From Hygrophila difformis (lineage: Eukaryota > Streptophyta > Magnoliopsida > Lamiales > Acanthaceae), in the NCBI GenBank assembly GCA_030278955.1, contig JAOANR010000014.1, forward strand, positions 32,687,453 to 32,751,452: DNA of 64,000 nt. The letters are read 5' to 3'. Under the pieces are notes generated by a model, which worked only from the letters and a program-made list of their open reading frames with translations, had not been told where the DNA came from and did no database searches. The position numbers were made by a program, and so were the translations under genes. Shown piece by piece: positions 30,281 to 42,849 of this stretch. The first letter of the stretch is position 1; the number at the start of each line of letters is the position of its first letter.

Positions 30281-33200
30281 TGTAGCACCCCGGTTTTTGA
30301 TAACCCAGGTCGGGATGTCACCGCCACAACTCCCTAGCAAGACACGATTTCTTCGAGCTTACTAGGGAGATGCAAGGCTATGGTATTGCAATATTAAAAA
30401 CATTTTAAATAAATAAAACAACCCATTGTATATACTCGAAAATAATAATAAGTAATTTGCAGCGGAAAAATAATACCTAAATATAAATATATGTAATGCA
30501 GCGGAAATTTAAATACTGGGCCAACATGGCCAAAACACGGGTTAAACATGCCCGTTCATGCAGTCATAATTAAATGCAAGAATTTAAAATAGTGTTTTCC
30601 CCCAAATGTTTCCATGTATGCATATGATCATGCGTAGTCCTCATATTCTGAAATGAAAAGGGAAAAATGGTTTGGTTCAGCAAAACGCGCTGAGTAAGTT
30701 AACACCTAGCATTATTAAGGGGTTTTAAAGCCATTAATTTAATTTAAATAAAAACATACTACTAGATAATAAATAACTTAATTTAATTAAATAAATAATT
30801 TGTATAATTTAAAAACATGGATTCTAGCCAATCATGCATATAACATAATTTAAATAAAGGCAATAAACAATAAAGCAATAAATAAAAGTCTTTTAATTAT
30901 CCCCAATTACTCCAAGATCATCTATTTCAAGTTTTTCTCGATTGCATTGCAATCTCTACAGTTTTTCAAGTAGCCTTGGCCTAAGCCAAATCCGCCATAC
31001 TCAGTACCACTCCGGAGCCTCGGGAAACCCATACGGATACTCCCGAGAGTGTAGGCCCAAAATATCTCGCCGTTTTGGCATAATTTCACACATTTCACAT
31101 ATTTCAACACCATCGTCCAATCAGGCACGATGTGCAAAGCTAGGAGGGCACCCCTGCAGAGCACTCACCCCCTACAAAGTATTTAATCAAGTTGCAAAGG
31201 GGATTTTTCTGAAAACATTTTATTTATTTAATTTCAAAAGAATTAATTTATTTGTATAATAAAGCCAATTTCCCAAATTTAGTAAGTTTCTCAAAAGAAT
31301 ACTATCTCAGGACGCTGTTCGCTCCAATATCATTTAAAAATCTATATCATGACCAAAAATTTTGAAATTTGAGCAGTAGCTCGCCAACATACTAACAAAC
31401 AAGTTTTGAGTTTTAGCTTTTTCAATCCGGATTAAGGAAACAAGTCAAAAATGAGATTTTGTACAAAAATAGTGTTCTGCCCGGATTCAGACGTAGCAGT
31501 TTTCAAAGATCTAATTTTTAACATATCAAATGCACACCAAAATTAACAAAACTTTATAGGCTTACTCCTAACACATTTATCTACAACTTTTGTTTAGAAC
31601 TTGAGACCTAATTCCAACCGGATCAATTAAGAAAAATCGGATTAATTTCAGAAACCCATTCTGTCAATTTTTAGAAGTTCGAAGAAAACGCAGATTGGTT
31701 TGGTTCGAATTCGGAGGTTCAAATCTTAACGAAAAATTCTAAAATTTTACAGCGGTATTCCAGACTTATAGATCTACAATTTTTATGTTCAACACTAATC
31801 CTCAATCGGCCTAAATCTAAGGTAAAAATCACCAAAAGTTCGTAATATGATTCTATCCAATTTCAAGATCCAAATTGGAAACAGGTTCTTCTAGTTCAAA
31901 TTTTGAGTATCAAATCTTAACCAAAAATTATGAAATTTCTACAGGAAGTAGATTAATGTCTTGGGAACACATTTCATGTTTTAAGTTTTCTCGTTTGAAC
32001 TTTTTAAATGGTCCGAATAATTCAAATAAAAACGCTGCGCCGGTGTAGACAGATTTTAATTAGGGTTTTTATTCGACCTATGTGTTCGATTATGTAATGT
32101 CCCAGTCACACCCACTTGTAGATATTGTCCACTTTGGCCCAGCCCGCCCTCACGGCTTTAAAACGCGTCTACAAGGAAGAGGTATCCACATCCTTATAAG
32201 GCATGCTTCGTTTCCCTCGTCAACCGATGTGGGATGCTACAATCCACCCCTCTAGGGGCCCAGTGTCACCGCTGGCACACCGGCCTGGGTACTGGCTCTG
32301 ATACCATCTGTAACGTCCCAGTCACACCCACTTGTAGATATTGTCTGCTTTGGCCCAACCCGCCCTCACGGCTTTAAAAACGCGTCTACAAGGGAGTGGT
32401 GTCCACACCCTTATAAAACATGCTTCATTTCCCTCTCCAACCGATGTGGGATGTCACAATCCACCCCCATAGGGGCCCAGCGTCCCCGCTGGCACACCGG
32501 CCTGGGTACTGGCTCTGATACTATCTATAACGTCCCAGTCACACCCACTTGTAGATATTGTCCACTTTGGCCCAACCCGCCCTCACGGCTTTAAAATGCG
32601 TCTACAAGAAAGAGGTATCCATATCCTTATAAGGCATGCTTCGTTTCCCTCTTCAACCAATGTGGGATGTTACAAGTTAATTTGATACACCCAAAATCAT
32701 AGTAAGTGATTAACTTACTTGAAATTGGATTTCCCGGCTCGTCAAATTCGTAGGCGTTGCTTCCACGTCCTCCATTCTCCCTGCGAGATCTTTCGTTCTC
32801 CCTCTACGCATCCGGATCGGGGTTTTAGGAAGGAAAGGGAATAAGTTAGATTAAGATCTGAGTTGTAAATGGAAATTATGGACAACCCTTACCAACCACG
32901 ACTGAAAACCCTCTGAATTTTCGTCCAAGATTCTGTCCTTGTTGCCTTCGTGCCTCCGACGACTAGGAATTTAGAGTTTGAACATATAGGGTTTCCGAAG
33001 AGTTTGAAAATCGTCCGGGGTCGAAGAGGATGGGTATTTATAGAGTTAGGAGAATATGACGTCCAAGATCTGTCTTGGAGTGTCTTGGGCCGAAAGGTAA
33101 GCAACCGAAGTCGAAAAATCCGAAATCGGGTGAGAGAATCTCGCACGGGTCGTTCTTCTCCGCTGGCGCGGTGGTGGCGCGCGAAACGCTCCGGAACGCG

Positions 33201-33740
33201 CGGCTTGGCCTGGACTTCCGTCCGGGCCGGGTCGTGCGATCCGTCGAGCCTTTTCTCCTCTCTTTCGGACTTCTATCCTCCTATGTTCTTGGGCTTCGAC
33301 TTTCGGGCTAATCTTTGGGCTCCAAATTCCTATTTTAATTTTATTTGGATCTTAATTAAATTACGGGTCCGAATTATGAGTCCATTTGCATTGGGTTATC
33401 TTGTGACCATTTATTTAATTAATTTATCCTTAACTTTAATTCCTTCTTGGATTAAATTCCATTTCTTCATTTATTCTTTTAATTATTTATTTATTTATTA
33501 ATATAAAATTTTCGGGTATTACAGTCTACCCCCATTAAGAATCAACTTCGTCCTCAAAGTTGTGTTTCTGCTTTTCTCGAGCTAAGAGTTAGGTCCTTTA
33601 GTTTATTTTATTATTTTGTGACTAAACTCAGAATTAAAATTTCCAAGCTGCCTACGTACCCTGTGAAGGATCAAGCCATTACGTAGTTCAAAACAATTTG
33701 AATTTGTTTATTTATTCGGACTAATATACATGGTATTACA
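30281..33740 (-). repeat. 3' LTR of chromovirus B
   Basis: The LTR starts tgtagcaccccgg, ends tggtattaca before the polypurine tract, and is about 3460 bp long. The size is 2.87 kb once the TRIM insertion at 32093-32674 is removed, close to A's 2.89 kb. It is inserted in the 5' LTR of A and so is younger than A. The middle is diverged from A, indicating another subfamily. Confidence 0.85.
32093..32674 (-). mobile_element. Tandem TRIM with three mini-LTRs
   Basis: Three LTR copies of about 150 bp (32093-32241, 32309-32458, 32526-32674) start tgtaacgtccc or a variant and end with taca/caca. They are separated by two internal regions of 67 bp. Each internal region ends with ggctctgata(cca), the reverse complement of the tRNA-Met primer site, so the element is on the minus strand. 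This is a terminal-repeat retrotransposon in miniature with no coding capacity. The third LTR starts tataac, a G-to-A change. Flanks are gatta and agtta, an imperfect match, so a clean duplication is not shown. Confidence 0.9.
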
Positions 33741-33756
33741 TCCTCTCCCCCTTAAG
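33741..33756 (-). other. Polypurine tract of B
   Basis: On the minus strand cttaagggggagagga immediately precedes the start of the 3' LTR. Confidence 0.85.
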
Positions 33757-33763
33757 CTTATAG

Positions 33764-36700
33764 TTATGTCCTCATAACTGTGGTCGTGTCGGTTTGAAAC
33801 AGGGTCGGGTAACGGTCCTTCATGTCGGATTCAAATTCCCATGTGGCTGTCTCACTCTCATGGTTCGACCAAAGAACCTTGACCATCTTCACGGTCTTAT
33901 TTCTCGTTATCCTCTCCTTAACATCGAGAATTCTCACTGGGACTTCTTCATAAGTCAAATAATCATCGAGTTCAATCACTTCCGGTTGAAGTACATGTGT
34001 CGGGTCCGGCATGTATTTCTTGTGTTGTGATACATGAAATACATTATGCACTCGAGCCAATTGTCGCGGTAGAGCCAGTCGGTAGGCTAAATTTCCGACT
34101 CGTTCTAGAATTTCATAAGGTCCTATGTATCGAGGACTTAACTTTCCTCGTTTGCCAAAGCGCATCACCCCTTTCATAGGCGATATCTTTAGCATGACCT
34201 TATCTCCCACTTGAAACTCTAGGTCTTGTCGTCTCACGTCAGCGTAGCTCTTTTGACGGTCTTGAGCAGCTTTCATTTTCCCTTGAATCATTTCTATTTG
34301 TTGGGCCATTTATTCGATAAGTTGTGGTCCCACTACCGCAGTCTTATCGCTCTCTTCCCAACTCAACGGGCTTCGGCACCTTCATCCATACAATGCTTCA
34401 AACGGTGCCATGCCAATGCTAGCATGGTAGCTATTGTTGTAGGAAACCTCAATTAGAGGTAAATGGTTTTCCCAATTTCCCTTTAACTCCAATACGCATG
34501 CTCTCAGCATGTCTTCCAAGGTTTGGATGGTCCTCTCGGTTTGTCCATCCGTCATCGGGTGGAATGCGGTGCTCATTTTGATTTGAGTACCGAGAGCTTT
34601 TTGTAACTCCGTCCAAAAGTGAGAGACAAATCTACTATCTCTATCAGAAATGATGTCATGTGGTACGCCATGTCATCGTACCACATTATCAATGTAAGCT
34701 CGGGCCAATTGGTCCGTAGTCCACGTATCCTTTATCGGGATAAATATGGCCTTTTTTGTTAGCCTATCCACTATCACCCAGATTTTATTCATTCCTTTAG
34801 GTGAACGTGGCAATCACGAGACAAAGTCCATCGAGATGCTATCCCACTTCCAACTTGGAATCTCCAGTGGTTGCATCAAACCTAAGGGTTTTCGTTTCAC
34901 TGCCTTAACCCTTTGGCAGGTGAGGCATTTCGCCACGAAGTCTGCCACTTCCTTCTTCATTCCCGGCCACCAATAGATCTTCTTCAGATCTTTATAAAGT
35001 TTGTCACCTCCGGGATGCACTGAATATGGCGTGTTATGCCTTTCTTCCATCAATCGTTTTTTCAGTTCAACGCACTTCTGAGGCACGCACCATCTTCCCT
35101 TGAAGCGAATGCTTCCATCCTCGTGGAGAGAAAAACCTATTGCCTTGCCATCGGCAATACTTTTCTTCACTCTTTCCAATTTTACGTCGCCTGGTTGAGC
35201 GAGTCTTATCTCGTCGAAAATAGGAGTCCCCGCAACCATTGCGTTGACCATTTCCCTCAATGTGCCAGGGTGCACAAGTTCCACATCCAATCTTGCCAAA
35301 TCCATGTACAATGCCGGTGGAATCACCAACGAGTGTGCCACGTGTTGGGTCTTCCGACTTAAGGCATCGGCTACCACATTCGCTTTCCCCTCGTGGTAGG
35401 ATATCTCCAAATCATAATCCTTGATGAGCTCCAGCCATCTTCGCTGTCTCAGGTTCAACTCCTTTTGAGTGAATATATATTTCAGACTCTTGTGATCGGT
35501 GAACATTCGACACTTTCGCCCATAAAGATAATGTCTCCATATCTTCATAGCGAATACGACAGCTGCCAACTCCAAGTCATGTGTCGGGTAGTTCTCCTCG
35601 TGAGGTTTCAATTGGCGAGATGTGTATGCAACGACCTTCGAGTCTTGCATCAGAACGCATCCTAATCCCTCCTTCGAAGCATCACTGTAAACTTCGAAAT
35701 CACCACTATCTGACAGTAGTGTCAATACGGGTGTAGTCGTGAGTCGTTTCTTTAGCTCTTGAAACGCAGTCTCACACGCCTCAATCCACTCGTATTTTGC
35801 TCCTTTCTTCAGTAACTGGGTTAAAAGACGTGCAATTTTTTAGAAGTCCTTTACAAATCGCTTGTAATACCCAGCTAGTCCAAGAAAACTCCTTATTTCT
35901 GTTGGGCTCGTCGACGCTGCCCACTCTATCATGGCTGAAACTTTGGCCGGATCCACTGAAACTCCATCAGCGGATACTATGTGTCCAAGAAACGCTACCA
36001 CCTTCAAACAAAAATCGCATTTGGATAGCTTGCCATATAGTTGATTCCTTCGCAGGATCCCTAACACTTGATGTAAATGTTGGGAATGCTCTTCTTCGCT
36101 CTTCGAGTAGATCAGTATGTCGTCGATTAACACTACCACACATTGATCCAGTAATTCTCGAAACACATTGTTCATGAGATTCATGAACATTGCAGGAGCG
36201 TTTGTTAACCCAAATAATAACACTGTGAACTCATAGTGGCCATATCGAGTTCGAAACGCCGTCTTAGGAATGTCTTTCTCGGCGATCCTCAATTGGTGAT
36301 ACCCAGATCGCAAATCGATCTTCGAGAACACCAAAGCTCCCTTCAGTTGATCGAATAGGTCCTCAATCCTTGGCAGGGGATACTTGTTCTTGATGGTCAC
36401 TTGATTTAGACCCTGGTAATCTATGCAAAGACGCAATCCTTCGTCTTTCTTTTTAACGAATAAAACCGGTGCTCCCCATGGAGAAGTACTCGGTCTTATG
36501 TATCCTTTCTGCAGTAGTTCTTCGAGTTGTTCCTTCAACTCCTTCATTTCCAATGGCGCCATCTGATACGGAGCTTTTGAGACCGGCTCCATTCCCGGAA
36601 TGAGATCTATGGTGAATTCAAGATCTCGTTTAGGTGGCATGCCTGGAACGTCTTCGGGAAACACGTCCGGGTATTCTCTCACCACTGGAATGTTGTCAAC

Positions 36701-37181
36701 CTTATTCTCTTCCGCCTCGAGGTTGTGAAGGTAACACGCATACAACTCATACCCCTTACGCATCAAGTTACTCAGTTTGAGGGCACTAACGATTTTGTTG
36801 CTCCTCTTAGGGGGTTGAGAGTAAAAGATAACTCTCTTTCCCCTACTTTTTGACTGGGTGATCTTTTGCTTCTGGCACTCGATCACCGCTTTATACTGGG
36901 ACAACCAGTCCATTCCCAGTATGATGTCAAAGTCCCTTAAGTTAAATTCTACTAAGTTCGCGAAGAATTCTACATTCTTGATCACTATAGGAATTCCGTC
37001 ATAACGTTTAGAACACGCTACTACTTCTCCTGAAGGCAGTTGAATTCCTAAGTTAATTATCTCGCACTTAGGTAGATCTAACTCAGGCACTACTCTTGAT
37101 ACCATAATTGAACAACTAGCTCCAGAATCAAATAAAACCTTAAGGGGTGTATTTAAAACGTGAAATGTACCTGCCATCACT
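33764..37181 (-). pseudogene. Del/Tekay chromovirus B pol, 5'-truncated
   Basis: Minus-strand pol in a few long pieces: protease and RT 35840-37181, RNase H and integrase zinc finger 34814-35725, integrase core 34382-34576, integrase end with chromodomain 33764-34309. The protease keeps [11 protein letters not shown] and [12 protein letters not shown] keeps [27 protein letters not shown] and [11 protein letters not shown]. RNase H shows [11 protein letters not shown]. The integrase HHCC region ([21 protein letters not shown]) is visible. Gag, leader and 5' LTR are missing because the protease is cut at 37181 by LTR D. Frameshifts lie near 34600-34810 and 35725-35840. Confidence 0.9.
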
Positions 37182-37240
37182 TGTAACACCCCGGATTTGA
37201 TAACCCAGGCCGGGATGCCACCCTCACACCTCCCTAGCAA
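35840..37240 (-). pseudogene. Chimeric frame: LTR D start fused to B protease-RT
   Basis: This open frame of 466 codons begins at an ATG inside LTR D (37240) and passes the junction at 37181-37182 without a stop. It continues as B's protease ([19 protein letters not shown] near residues 22-40) and RT, ending inside the RT-RNase H connection. The first 20 residues are LTR sequence and not part of a native polyprotein. It is a by-product of rearrangement, notable only because it is open. Confidence 0.8.
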
Positions 37241-39883
37241 GACACGGTTTCTCCGAGCTTACTAAAGAGATGCAAGGCTATGGGTATTGGAAAAAGTTTT
37301 AAAAACAAGTCCGGAATTGCTTAAAATAATAATGTAACATCATCCACACATGTAATAATAATACTAATAATTTTGCAGCGGAAATTGAAAGATAGGGCCG
37401 ACATGGCCAAAACTCGGGTTAAACAGGCTCGATATGCATGTTTAATAAAATGATAAAATAATGTTTAAACGGTGTCCCCCCAAATGCACATGCTTATGCA
37501 TTCTCGCCTACTCTGAAAAGAAAAAGGAAAACAACAATTTTATCAGTATTATAAAATACTGAGTAAATCGATCCTAACATAACAATAAAGGGGTTTAATT
37601 TGATAATTAAGATTATACTCCTAATCATGCATATAAAACATTTCATTTACCAATTTAAAAATAAGAATTTAATTTGCATACTTGAAAGACATTTTTAATT
37701 TCATAAATAATAATTTAAGCATGGACATAAATTTAAAACATAATTTAAATGCATAAATAAAGACATAAATAATTAAATGAATAAATAAAACGGACTAAGT
37801 CTTTTAATTTCTCCTGTTACGTCACCATCTCAACAATATTTAGTTTAGCCGGCAATCCGACGGCCGCAGCCAGTTTCGTAAGTTTTTGTTTAGCCGGTAG
37901 CCCGGCGGCCGCAGCCTATCCGCCATATCCAGTACCACTCCGGAGCCTCGGGAAACCCATACGGATACTCCCGATAGTGTAGGCCCAAAATACATTGACG
38001 TTTTGGCATAGTTTTTCATTCAACTTCTCTCGTCCATTATAGGCACGCAGAGAAAGGCTAGAGGGGCACCTTGCAGAGCACTCACCCCCTACCTAAGTAT
38101 CCGATATCATTTCACCTTAGTGTAACGGGATTTTTTAAAATATAGCTTTATCGTATAACAAGGTTTCGATCGTTCGTTTAGAAATTTCAAAATCTCGCAT
38201 GATAAAACCATTCGTTGTCACAGTTTACGCCTTTTCAGTTTAAAAATTCAATACAAAGGCGATTGATCTGAAATTTTCACAATATATCAAAAACACCTCA
38301 ACGAACAACTTTTATATTTTGAATTTTTTGGAATAAAGAAGGGAAACATGTCAAAAATCAAGTTTTCTTCATGAACAGTATGCTGTCAGAATTCACAGTT
38401 TCAAAACTCGACTTTTCGACACATCAAATGGACTCCAAAAATTCGGAAATTTTGTGGACACATACTAGACATGATTATCTATAACTTTTTTTTACATCAC
38501 AAAGATTAGTTCGGACTAGAAATCATAAAAACATGCTCATCAAGTTCGATCAAGTGCACTGTCAGATTTCGAAAATTTCTTAAATTCACAGATTATATCC
38601 GACGCGATTTGGGGTAGTAAAACTCGATGAAAATCTCTGAACTTTATACACAACATAGCTTAAGGTCTTAGGATCAAAATTCTAGTTTTAAGTTTTACGG
38701 TTTGAACTCTCGAAATAGGTGTTTTGTTCAGATTTCATAAAATACGCCGTTTGGGGTTTTTAGGTCCGATTTTTACGGTTCGTTTCAAAATCAATATTTC
38801 GGACGCCCCTAGACCATCCGTATTGACATGAAAGGTATCGAATTACAGATAGTGAATCCTTGAACGTCCTAGGGTTGATTGAGTCATCCAAAATTGCCAC
38901 GAACGGATCTACGCAACACGTTCTCCTTCTCCTTTGGCCACGAACGCATTTGCAAGTAAAAAAAATCCATAAGTTAGGATGATGATTATGACTATAAACG
39001 AGAAAGGAACCTAATCTAACCCTTACCAACAATCCAAGGTCGGTGTCCCTTGACCTACACGCCTCCACGGTCGGATTTGGTCGCCGGAAAGTTGTCGGAA
39101 AGTCGTCGGAACTTTGTGGCTTAGGTTTTGGGAGAGTTTTGGATGAACAAGGGTTTGAATGACTGAAGAATGAGTAGGAGATCAGCCCTAACTCGTCCTA
39201 AAAGCCTTCCCCCAGACTAAGATCGACTTACCTTAATCGGGGTTGAATTTTTGGCAAAAAATCGCTGAGATCACGCGATTTGCAGCTGTCAGCTGCTTGG
39301 CACGGCCTTGGCGCGTTCCCGCGCGGAGACCGTGTGGCTCCGGTCTGGACTGCGGTCCGGACCGGGTCGTGCGATCCGTCAGGTCTTCTCTCTCCTCTCC
39401 TTCGGGTTTCTATCCTCCTACATTTTCGAGCTCGATTTTCCGGGTCGTTCTCGGATTATAATTTCTATCTTAAATCTATTTCTTAAGTCCATCGGTTTTG
39501 GATTTGTCGGCTTTTAATTCATCGTCTTTTGATTCCCGTGCAATTCCAACTTTACGGGTTCTCGGAATAAAAAATCCTTTCGCTTCTCGGATTAAATTCT
39601 ATTTCATATCATAAAATTTACGGGTATTACAGTCTACCCCCCTTAAGAATCAACTTTGTCCTCGAAGTTGCGCTTTATCTCCTCGCGAGCTCGGCAATTG
39701 TTTGATTGCGTGATTGGAATATTGTGTGTTGTTGTTTGTTATTATTTGACTAAACCCAGAATTGAAATTTCCAAGTTGCCTGCGTACCCCGTGAAGGGAT
39801 CAAGTCATTACGTAGTTCAAAACAATTTGAATTTGTTTATTTGAAATACAAAATATTCGGACAAAAATATTCGGGTCGTTACA
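37182..39883 (-). repeat. 3' LTR of chromovirus D
   Basis: This 2702 bp LTR starts tgtaacaccccgg and ends gggtcgttaca before a polypurine tract, the same terminal sequences as A. A tandem pair of tagccgg...ccgcagcc motifs is at 37848-37912. It sits directly against the protease sequence of B. Confidence 0.87.
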
Positions 39884-40528
39884 TCCTCCCCCCTTAAGAT
39901 TACAGTTATGTCCCCATAACTGTGGTTGCATCGTCTTGGAATAGGGTCGGGTAACGCTCCCTCATGTCTGCTTCCAATTCCCATGTTGCCGTCTCGGTTT
40001 CGTGGTTAGACCAAAGAACCTTGACCATTTTGACGGTGTTATTCCTTGTCACTCTCTCCTTGAAGTCGAGAATTTGCACCGGAACTTCCTCGTAGGTCAA
40101 GTCGTCATCCAATTCAATTTCTTCCGGTTGGAGTACATGGGTCGGGTCGTGCACATACTTCTTCAATTGTGATACGTGGAACACATTGTGCACTCGAGCC
40201 AGTTGTGACGGTAAGGCTAGTCGGTATGCTAGATTACCGACTCTTTCTAGAATCTCATAAGGTCCTATATATCGAGGACTCAACTTTCCTCGTCTGCCAA
40301 AGCGCATCACGCCCTTCATTGGTGATATCTTCAGCATGACCTTATCCCCAACTGAAATTCTAGGTCTTGCCGTCTCACATCGGCATAACTCTTTTGTCAG
40401 TCTTGTGCCGCCTTCATCTTCCCTTGAATGATATTAATTTGTTGAGCCATATCCTCAACAAGTTGTGGCCCTACTACCACTGCCTTATCATTCTCTTCCC
40501 AACTTAACGGACTTCGGCACTTTCGGCC
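39884..40528 (-). pseudogene. Chromovirus D polypurine tract and integrase end
   Basis: The polypurine tract (39884-39898) is followed by the chromodomain-type C-terminus of pol (39906-40337, SPRYIGPYEILERVGNLAYRL and VKVLWSNHETETATWE). A one-base gap near 40350 shifts the frame. Homology to A and B stops at about 40528, in the middle of integrase. The rest of D is absent. Confidence 0.85.
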
Positions 40529-41959
40529 ACTTCCCAAATTTCATGATTTTTGAATTCCATACGTTGAAGTTATGCGATCTGTTTTAACCATTGGTCGAAA
40601 ATTTCCTTTTTGTGAAATCCGTGTCAAATTAGGGTTTTCTGAAAATATCCAATTTTGAATGACTTAAAGTTCTCTGATCAGGATGATGTCTCTTGAAAAC
40701 TTTTCCTCTAGATGTTGTATACAATGTTTAAAAATTTCAAAATTTTTACACGGCTTTTGGTATTTTTAACACTCGTTGAAACGTAAGTCACTGTTGTTAA
40801 AATTCTGACAGCAAGGTAGATTTACAAAGATCTCAATTTTTTATCTAATTCTGTACCTCTATTTGGAAAGTGTTAAACATAAAAATTGTTTGGGTATGTG
40901 TTAAATATCTATATGTTTAATTTCGTATCATCTGCCTTTACTATGAATTTTTAAACCGAAAATGCGCAAACGGCGACGTATAACTTTTAAATGATGTTGA
41001 AATTGATTGGTTAAAGATTTATATTGAATCCATTATGAGATATGATGTATTATTTTAAAACCCATTATACTAGTTTGAGTTTAGAGGGCCACTTGTGAAT
41101 TAGACGGCTAGTGCTCTTTGGGATGCCCCCTCTAACTGTTATCATATTGTGCCAAAATGACAATTGTGATATTGTGCCAAAACGGCGATTGAAATATGAG
41201 TCTTTACAATTGGATGTATCTCTATGGGTCTGGAGTGTGTCTTTTTATTGCAGATAGACTTATTGCAATTGCAATATGATACTTGTGAAACTTGATATTA
41301 AGATTGTGGTGTCCTCTTTCAAGGATAACGAGAATCACTACATTTTTATATGTTTAAACCCGTGCTTTTAAATTTAAATTATGTTATGATTTGTATTCTT
41401 AAATTATTTAATATGCAATCCGTAAAAAATCTTTTATGTATATTGTGACAACTATAATTTAGTTCTATTTTAAAACTCATCATTGATATGATGGGAGTTG
41501 ATTTACTCAATATTTTATATGCTGACATCCGTAATCTATTTATTTTTCAGAGTTTGAAGGAAACATGTGAGCACGAGCATACATTAGACCCGGGAAAGGA
41601 ACTGTTTATAATAAAGACAAGTTGCATTTTTATTTTTGTTGGAATTAGATTCCCGTTGTGTTTTGCCCATGTTGGCTCATACTTTTATTTTTTGCACTTT
41701 ATTTTCCTTACTTATTATATATGTGCATGTTAAACTATTATTTTAAATCAGTTAAGTGGGTTTGGACTTTTTAAAATTATTATTGGAACTCTAAGTATTT
41801 GTGAATGGTTGAATTTCTCAACTTATTGACTATTTACATAGAAGACAATAAACTTTAGCCTTAGCAACTTTCAAGAGAGTTTGAAGAAATCTATGTCATA
41901 TTTGAATGGTATGGGGGTGACATCTCGGTCATTTGGATTTAAAAGCCGGGGGTGTTACA
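40528..41959 (+). mobile_element. Partial LTR (F), plus orientation
   Basis: The right end (ggggtgacatctcgg ... gggggtgttaca, edge at 41959) is the reverse complement of the LTR start of this chromovirus family. The preceding 1.4 kb has the same style of AT-rich sequence as LTR E (compare 40530-40660 with the middle of E). It starts abruptly at the D breakpoint and is therefore truncated. No PBS or PPT follows. Confidence 0.6.
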
Positions 41960-42849
41960 CTTTTCCCTATGCAAGAAGTTGCAGATGTCTGGACGAGCAC
42001 GAACAGACCACTTTGGTCTATTCTTATAGAGAGGCGGAGGTTCAATGGATATGCCAAACGCCCTACCCGCGCACAGGACATCTGATTCAGGAGAAAACCT
42101 TGAAACAATTTCTTCCCCCTACCTTTGCAAGAAGTGGCAGATGCCCGGGCCTTCGAGAACGACCTTCCATCAGAGGTGACCACATGAGGTTCATTGTTCC
42201 CCTGGTTTATAGAACATATGCCTGAGGATAAAGCCTTGGAACGACACTCAAATTGCTAAAAGACACTTGTCCACAGCATAGTTGATGCCGGACAGGGAAG
42301 TCCGGACAATATATATTGGGAAATATTTTCCGCCTAATTGAGAAATTTAGAACATAATTCGAAACTGGTTATGCTAGCAAAGGGAGCCAACAACCCATCT
42401 TTTGGTACCACACCTGAGAACCTTTGGAAGTCATGAAGTAAAGGCATCCATGGTGGTTCAAGAAGAAAATATTAGAACAGCTGCCGAAGGAATATACTAC
42501 GAGGAGGCATGCTCGTGGAATATGTTGATCATATCAAGTAGCATTGGGGTATTTATACATGTGGTGAAGGCATGGGAAATGGATCCCCAACTTTATGGGT
42601 ATACAGATAAAAAGACCGTTGGGTCAGAGATACAAAGAAATCTTCATTATGACATTATGGTTCCAAATGGTGTATTAAACAAAAGCGCACTTATCAATAA
42701 ATACTAACCACCAAATGAAGAAAAGATGACCGAAAAGCAGCATAAGTTTGAAGGAAAGAAGTCTATGAGAAAGCCAAAAAGCTGACAAATGATGATTGAT
42801 TTAATTGGCGCAAAGATCAACATTGATTTGCATAATGATCAAAATTATC
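41960..42849. other. Unassigned stretch, degraded
   Basis: Mixed-composition DNA with short open frames on both strands but no domain I recognise. Two similar words (tgcaagaagttgcagatgtctgga at 41970 and tgcaagaagtggcagatgcccggg at 42127) suggest a local duplication of about 157 bp. It is probably transposon debris. Confidence 0.3.

Noticed and set aside
32093..32674. Cassandra-type TRIM with 5S rRNA
   Set aside because: The mini-LTRs contain no 5S rRNA sequence such as the internal control region; the tgtaacgtccc ends point to another TRIM family.
32950..33501. 184-codon plus-strand frame in LTR B
   Set aside because: It lies within the LTR and is antisense to the element; the corresponding regions of LTR A and D are broken, so no selection is apparent.
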